Shown piece by piece: positions 59,956-64,000 of a DNA stretch of 64,000 nt. The DNA comes from Alitta virens. Taxonomy: Eukaryota; Annelida; Polychaeta; Phyllodocida; Nereididae. Both the position numbers and the translations under genes were made by a program. Position 1 is the first letter of the stretch, and every line of letters begins with the position of its first letter. The notes below the pieces were generated by a model. The model ran no database searches, was not told the origin of the DNA, and worked only from the letters and a program-made list of their open reading frames with translations. The DNA lies in assembly GCA_932294295.1 (NCBI GenBank), contig OW028584.1:36341969-36405968 (forward strand), written 5' to 3'.

Positions 59956-60695
59956 CTAGATGTAACAAAAGTGAGGTGTTAGAAGAGTCATTTCTGGAAC
60001 AGCATGTTCAACATGTTCTAACAACATATTAATAGTCTGTAAGTCCTCAGAAGTTAAGGACACATGTTCATCCTTCTTAGAGCTATTAGTAGTCCTGCAT
60101 ACCGTTGTGGTACATCCTTCCTTAATTAAGTAGTAGAAACACCCAAGATGCGCAGTTGTATCAATATCATCAAAGGCTAAGGCAGGTATATAGTATACCA
60201 TGTTCACAAACTGTTGAAGTGGTAATGATACAGTCAACTCCTCTTTAAGAACATCATCCTAAACAAAATGAGAATAGGATTATAGTTAAAGAATGTGTAT
60301 CAAATACTAGTGCAATATGTAAACACATATGTATTACTAACCTGATTATCTGTCAGCTGAATGGTTACATCGCCGTCTGTACACATAACACAGAGTGTTA
60401 ATGCCGTATTAATTGTTAGACTTGTACGGCTACCTCCTATGAGTTCAGGAATTGTGTTGACAACGCTCTTGTACTCCCTTTGCAGATACTTAAAAAATAG
60501 TGCTGTACCTTTGTAACTCTTCCCTGAATACAATGTTTTTAGCAAAAGCTTCGTTTTATCGAATCGTGTTGTTTTAGATCTGATAAGAAGTAGATCAGAA
60601 TCCTTAAGCAAACCTTCACAACGCAGTATTATGCATATTTCGTTGGTATTAGTCATATTGATTAATACATCGGCGTAATCCCTTAATATTTCCAT
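59956..60695 (-). CDS. CARD-like death-fold protein
   Basis: Two exons, 60342-60695 and 59956-60258, joined in frame by a GT-AG intron; 218 aa. The start at 60695 opens MEILRDYADVLINM. Residues 1-80 have the helix pattern of a caspase recruitment domain: helix 1 LRDYADVLINM, then ICIILRCEGLL, DSDLLLIRS, the charged TRFDKTKLLLKTLYSG, and TALFFKYLQREYKSVV. CARDs pair with other CARDs in apoptosis and innate immune signalling. The C-terminal half has two strand-then-helix units (VSLPLQQFVNMVYYIPAL; HVSLTSEDLQTINMLLEHVE) that recall the end of PC4 domains, but this is weak. A death-effector domain is the alternative to CARD. No enzyme motif is present. It would act as an adaptor or dominant interferer, by inference only. 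Confidence 0.55.
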
Positions 60696-60907
60696 AGCGA
60701 GCTATGTGATAGTACTAGGATAATATCTGCTCACTTATGGTTAAAACTTCTTTATATATACTGGGTGAGTAACACATTAACGACTCTCGTTATGTACACG
60801 CCTTGGGGGCAGCGGTAGTAACCAGTATTAACGCATCTCATTAAAGTGGATCATGACATGCATCAAGGGAGGGCGGTAGCCGTGTACTATAACAACGTAC
60901 TTATACT

Positions 60908-61067
60908 CTGACAAATTGAGTGATATAGAACACAGAATGCGTTAATGGATATATATTTATCATGGTATACATGGTTACAACATATACTTTGACAAATTGA
61001 GTGATATAGCACACAGAATGAGTTGACGGAGATATATTTATTATGGTATACATGGTTACAGCATAAG
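60908..61067. repeat. Two tandem copies of an about 81-bp unit
   Basis: The unit tgacaaattgagtgatatag followed by acacagaatg and ggtatacatggttaca occurs at 60908 and again at about 60989. The open frame through this region (60887-61324, -) is Tyr/Cys-rich low complexity and is not called. The interval 60696-61381 otherwise holds intergenic AT-rich DNA. Confidence 0.85.
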
Positions 61068-61381
61068 TTACAAATAACTAGAGTAAATGTAATTACAAGA
61101 GATATATTAGTAGTATACATGGATACATTATAATGCACAATGGTATGTATTGACAAGATATATAATAGAGACACAGTATAGTATAATATGCAGTATATAT
61201 AGAGTAATACATGTATGCATTGTGATGGTAAAGTGTGACAATTATAAGCATAGCATATACAGTCGTAACATGGAGAGTATAGTACTACAATATATCGTTT
61301 TATAACAGATATGTACTGGTACAACGATCTAGCTATAATGTTATGAGTTTTGCAGATACAGGGGTGGTTGTCAGCATGTAG

Positions 61382-62339
61382 TTATTGAATCACAGGTAAC
61401 TCGTCAATTATCGCGGTTGTTGAAGTTGCGGCACCAGGCTCCCTCGTATTTGAACGGATGATCAGGGGTTTAGGAGGTAAGGGTTTAGGCGTGCAGTGGT
61501 GGCATGCTTGGAGGGCATCTGGAGTTGTGTGTGTTGTGTAACAGGCTGCTAAGTCAGCCAAGCCCTTCCATTTCGCTTCCAGCTGAGGGAGGTACTTAAG
61601 AAGCTTGGTAAACTCATACTTGGTCAACTTAATTCCCCTCTGTGTAGGGTGCTCAGATGTGGTGGACATGTTACGAAAGAAACTATGGCGCACGTCTATG
61701 GTGTTCGATGCTTTCTTTGCCCTGCAGTGAACGTTCTTCCCAATGTGCACTTTATAAATATTCTGGGAGTATTCGTCCATATCATCATTATCGGCAGACA
61801 GCTCTCTACCATCGATACCCCATTCTACATCATCAACCATGGCATCAGGTGTAAGGGTTTCATCAGCAATGCCATCGTCATCTGAGCGGGTTATGCTGTT
61901 TGGTGCAACCTGCAAAGTGATAAGAAATAGTAGTGTCATGCATATCAACATGTACAGTGTGTATTATGTTTAGTGTTAAATTACTTACGACTCCTATGAA
62001 CGTTGCAAGCTCATGCATTGTGGCCATTAGATCCCTGGTTTGTTGTTTGTCAAGCATAGCCCCTTTCTTTGTGGGGATAAGGCAATAATCCTGATCGTCA
62101 ATGGTGTAAACACGAATGTGCAGGGAGACCTTTCCTCTGTACCTCTGGAGGGATAAGAACTTCCTAGAGTTTATCTCTCTGAACCAGAGGAACTGGCCCT
62201 TTACCTTGGTTCCACACTGGTTGTAATATGCGCCTGTTAACGGACTGGTTGCCATCGTATTGAGTAGATAAACACAGTGTGACGATCTGATAATACGCTG
62301 TAGAACTCTTAGGTCGATTGGTGTGTGAACTGTCTGCAT
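61382..62339 (-). CDS. Protein with two PC4-like ssDNA-binding domains
   Basis: Two exons, 61989-62339 and 61382-61909, joined in frame by a GT-AG intron; 292 aa. The ATG at 62339 gives a 28-residue leader before a second Met. Domain 1 (residues about 45-117): FREINSRKFLSLQRYRGKVS, then LHIRVYTIDD and PTKKGAMLDKQQTRDLMATM. Domain 2 (about 155-225): YKVHIGKNVHCRAKKASNTI, DVRHSFF, then QRGIKLTKYEFTKLLKYLPQ. Both follow the PC4 (p15 coactivator) order: basic strands, an IR/VR strand, a K/R-G-hydrophobic-L turn and a long helix. PC4 domains bind ssDNA as dimers; two in one chain could act as an internal dimer. An acidic linker (SDDDGIADE) and Pro-rich tail flank domain 2. A role in coating displaced ssDNA during protein-primed replication is a reasonable inference. 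Confidence 0.75.
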
Positions 62340-62499
62340 GTATTAGGTCTTTTATACTCTGCTTAACGGTCTGCATTAAGCTGATATGTATGGCATACAC
62401 GTGTGCCAACTGTAATAACATCAAACACAACCGTATCATAGTACTACTGATTATGTCCTTAAATAACCACATATTGTTTTAGCATCACAATACAGTGCT

Positions 62500-62757
62500 A
62501 TCGTTTTGTAATACTGATCCAGTTAGCTTAAGCTTAGACCTCCTTGTGGTAGGTGATTTCGATTGTTTATTAAACATTAATGTTCATACGTTATCATTTG
62601 TAATACCAATCCCATTTGCTTTAGACTTCTTGTGGTATGTGATACTACTTTCATATTGTTCCTAGATTTTGTTATCAAACTTCATATGTTTATCATTTTG
62701 TAATACTGATCCAGTTTGCTTTAAGCTTGGACTTCCGTGAGGTATGCGATTTCGATG
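62500..62757. repeat. Triplicated 3' end of the VIPRDKY gene
   Basis: The phrase ttgtaata-ctgatcca-tt-gctt(t)aagctt followed by gtggtatgtgat recurs at about 62505, 62598 and 62696. The 62696 copy encodes the true C-terminus (KLKANWISITK); the others lie downstream as noncoding duplicates at about 95-bp spacing. Confidence 0.8.
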
Positions 62758-63091
62758 GGGTGACCTTAGTTTTTATATTACGCCTAGATTTTTTTTGTTT
62801 TTTATCGAACTTTTTCATAAATATATCAATATCCTTATTCTTAAGACCAGGAGGGTGAAAGGCGTCGTTGAGAACAATGTCGTCTCTTGTTCTTGGCGTG
62901 TGTACAACTATCGAATCATCACGTTGTTGTGTTACATCGTCAGAGTGTTTAATATCTGCAGACTGTGTTAGTGTAGCCTCCTCCCTATTGTCATTAGTTG
63001 ATTGTGTTAATTTATCGTCTTTACTGTTTTTGAGCTGTTCCACCATTCTGTTGTACTTGTCTCGAGGTATAACAACATTCTCCTCAGCCAT
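62693..63091 (-). CDS. Short charged protein opening with VIPRDKY (Polinton small ORF)
   Basis: 132 aa from ATG 63091 (MAEENVVIPRDKYNRMVEQL). The start overlaps the upstream gene's stop as ATGGCTGA. The middle is Asp/Thr/Gln-rich and probably disordered, followed by FHPPGLKNKDIDIFMKKF and a very basic Lys/Arg/Ser tail. Small proteins that begin with a valine/isoleucine-proline-lysine/arginine-tyrosine block and carry a PPG motif recur, from memory, next to capsid-related genes in animal Polintons. That recollection is unverified. The basic tail could contact DNA in the particle. Function unknown. Confidence 0.6.
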   Translation of the reverse strand: MAEENVVIPRDKYNRMVEQLKNSKDDKLTQSTNDNREEATLTQSADIKHSDDVTQQRDDSIVVHTPRTRDDIVLNDAFHPPGLKNKDIDIFMKKFDKKQKKSRRNIKTKVTPSKSHTSRKSKLKANWISITK

Positions 63092-63410
63092 GACCAACAA
63101 CTTTCACGAGTTTAGAGAGCACGCTTTTGACCAAAAGCGATACAATGTCAGCTTTACTGTATATTAAATAACGTTTAGTTCTGAATGTTGTGTCGTTGCT
63201 AGATAATTCTCTAATGACGCGTTTGTACGCTTTGAGGGAACTTTTATACTTGCGAGGAAGCGTTACAACGCCTGTAAGTATATTCCTAGCTATTTCTGTT
63301 ACAACTAGTACTTGATTCCTGTTTACATGTGACAAGAGCGTTTTAACCTGATTCTTCTTAAGCGATGCAACAGCCTTTAAGAATGTTATGTTTTCCTTAA
63401 CCAGTTTCAT
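63084..63410 (-). CDS. Small basic Polinton-associated protein (minor virion protein candidate)
   Basis: 108 aa from ATG 63410 (MKLVKENITFLKAVASL). It is Lys/Arg-rich and almost wholly helical in character (LLSHVNRNQVLVVTEIARNI, then LKAYKRVIREL), ending in a hydrophobic amphipathic stretch (IVSLLVKSVLSKLVKVVG). This layout matches a short basic ORF that I recall beside the packaging ATPase in Polinton/adintovirus genomes, sometimes compared with adenovirus core or membrane-active proteins. Its 3' end overlaps the next gene by 8 nt. Its 5' end lies in a duplicated segment (63395-63700). Confidence is high that it is a gene, low on the role. Confidence 0.7.
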   Translation of the reverse strand: MKLVKENITFLKAVASLKKNQVKTLLSHVNRNQVLVVTEIARNILTGVVTLPRKYKSSLKAYKRVIRELSSNDTTFRTKRYLIYSKADIVSLLVKSVLSKLVKVVGHG

Positions 63411-63700
63411 GACTGCGGGAACAACACGACTGTTACCTCACCTGAAAAGATATTAGAACGTAATTTATATCCATCATGAGCATTGGGTGATAATCAATTA
63501 CAACTAACCAGTACTATAGTTGTGTTTAGTAGCACGTTCATTACTATCCTTAACCAGTTTCATGACTGCGGTAAAAACACAACTGTTTCCTCGCCTGGAA
63601 ATATATTAGAACGTAATTTATATCTATCATCACCATTGGGTGATAAATCAACTATTAAATAACCATAGTTGTGTTTAGTAGCACGTTCATAACTATCCAT
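63395..63700. repeat. Tandem duplication of about 150 bp across the ATPase/basic-protein junction
   Basis: Two copies (about 63395-63547 and 63548-63700) both begin ccttaaccagtttcatgact and run through ttagaacgtaatttatat, cattgggtgat and gtttagtagcacgttcat. The right copy codes the ATPase C-terminus. The left copy keeps the start of the basic-protein gene and a noncoding echo of the ATPase tail. Confidence 0.92.
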
Positions 63701-64000
63701 AAAATATTTGGTTTGACCAGGTAATATTTGGCTTGCTAAAGTTGACACCTGTCTGCCATTTCTATGATTACGAAATAGACATATACAGTGTGAGTTTCTA
63801 CTTATTAATCTAGCTGCTTTACTTTCATAAAACATGTCCTGTAACGTTATAATACACGATACATGACAGTGGTGACTGAGGACACACACTATCTCAGCTA
63901 CATGTGCGCCTTGTCGGTTATCACTCAAATTACTCATCTGATCGTCGAGTACGAGTAAACTTGGTGCTCTGGTTTCCTCCCACAGGTTTATTAAATACTC
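63560..64000 (-). CDS. FtsK/A32-type DNA packaging ATPase, C-terminal part (5' cut by window)
   Basis: The frame is open from the window edge to the TGA at 63560-63562. Visible: LLVLDDQMS (Walker B, with the Asp pair), HHCHVSCIITLQDMF (followed by the sensor region), ARLISRNSHCICLFRNHRNG, LASQILPGQTKYFMDSYERA and YGYLIVDLSPNGDDRYKLRS, ending NIFPGEETVVFLPQS. This order is that of the genome-packaging ATPase of Polintons and related dsDNA viruses, which drives DNA into the capsid. Walker A is off the edge. Its stop codon overlaps an ATG (TCATGA) that leads into the duplicated basic-protein start. Gene length in the family is roughly 200-300 aa, so about half is missing. Confidence 0.88.
   Translation of the reverse strand, partial: EYLINLWEETRAPSLLVLDDQMSNLSDNRQGAHVAEIVCVLSHHCHVSCIITLQDMFYESKAARLISRNSHCICLFRNHRNGRQVSTLASQILPGQTKYFMDSYERATKHNYGYLIVDLSPNGDDRYKLRSNIFPGEETVVFLPQS

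Larger units (their letters stand above)
50408..64000. mobile_element. Polinton/Maverick (adintovirus-like) element, right side cut by window edge
   Basis: A protein-primed family B DNA polymerase at the left and an FtsK/A32-type packaging ATPase at the right together identify a Polinton-class element. Between them lie membrane proteins, tandem PC4-domain and CARD-like proteins, and small ORFs. The left boundary is an estimate: agtagttacagggcgac at 50408 starts a GC-richer, CRE-like repeat region unlike the flanking DNA, and Polintons usually begin with AG. The matching terminal inverted repeat, integrase, protease and capsid genes would lie beyond 64000. Confidence 0.85.

Noticed and set aside
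60887..61324. 145-aa minus-strand Tyr/Cys-rich frame in the Polinton
   Set aside because: It is generated by two tandem copies of an 81-bp AT-rich unit and looks like noncoding low complexity.
62744..63167. Plus-strand frames over the VIPRDKY gene
   Set aside because: They are antisense to better-supported overlapping minus-strand genes and show no recognisable domain.

Overview
The window is nuclear DNA from an animal, most likely a marine invertebrate bilaterian; I cannot name the species. The evidence is intron-rich genes with GT-AG splice sites whose products are metazoan proteins, AT-rich introns, and many animal-type retrotransposons. A 200-base run of N (48176-48375) marks an assembly gap.

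Host genes: (1) 338-6084 (+) is the 3' half of an STK11IP (LKB1-interacting protein)-like gene, six exons. (2) 9711-18051 (-) is a complete 12-exon ORC2 gene (origin recognition complex subunit 2, 553 aa). (3) 21187-25848 (+) is a complete seven-exon TPK1 gene (thiamin pyrophosphokinase, 255 aa). (4) 39053-42600 (-) is a four-exon WSCD-type sulfotransferase-like gene (433 aa) with an acidic repeat stalk. In all complete models the exon phases match across every junction.

Repeats fill the spaces: relics of at least two LINE groups (2.3-3.4, 18.5-18.8, 20.1-20.5, 25.9-29.6, 37.0-38.5 and 43.7-46.6 kb), G-rich and palindromic MITE-like elements, and a SINE-like repeat. A Ngaro/DIRS-type tyrosine-recombinase retrotransposon lies at about 30.6-35.6 kb (-), encoding an SGNH hydrolase, Gag, RT-RNase H and a broken recombinase. 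It abuts an LTR with a TATA box and a tRNA-Trp-type primer binding site (35.6-36.35 kb). The LINE at 43.7-46.6 kb carries a small internal inversion.

The most interesting part is 50.4-64.0 kb: the left part of a Polinton/Maverick (adintovirus-like) element that runs off the right edge. On the + strand are a spliced protein-primed family B DNA polymerase (1390 aa) and two paralogous spliced type I membrane proteins with an LRRNT-like ectodomain. On the - strand, reading inward from the right edge, are an FtsK/A32-type packaging ATPase (C-terminal part), a small basic protein, a short protein opening with a VIPRDKY motif, a protein with two PC4-like ssDNA-binding domains, and a protein whose N-terminus looks like a CARD death fold. 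The ATPase, basic protein and VIPRDKY genes are chained by stop/start overlaps (ATGA, ATGGCTGA), as in polycistronic viral units. Short tandem duplications have hit the polymerase 5' end, the ATPase/basic-protein junction and the VIPRDKY gene 3' end. Integrase, protease and capsid genes are not visible and would be expected beyond position 64000. The combination of replication and packaging genes with a CARD protein, receptor-like membrane proteins and tandem PC4 domains is the best candidate for an undescribed system here.
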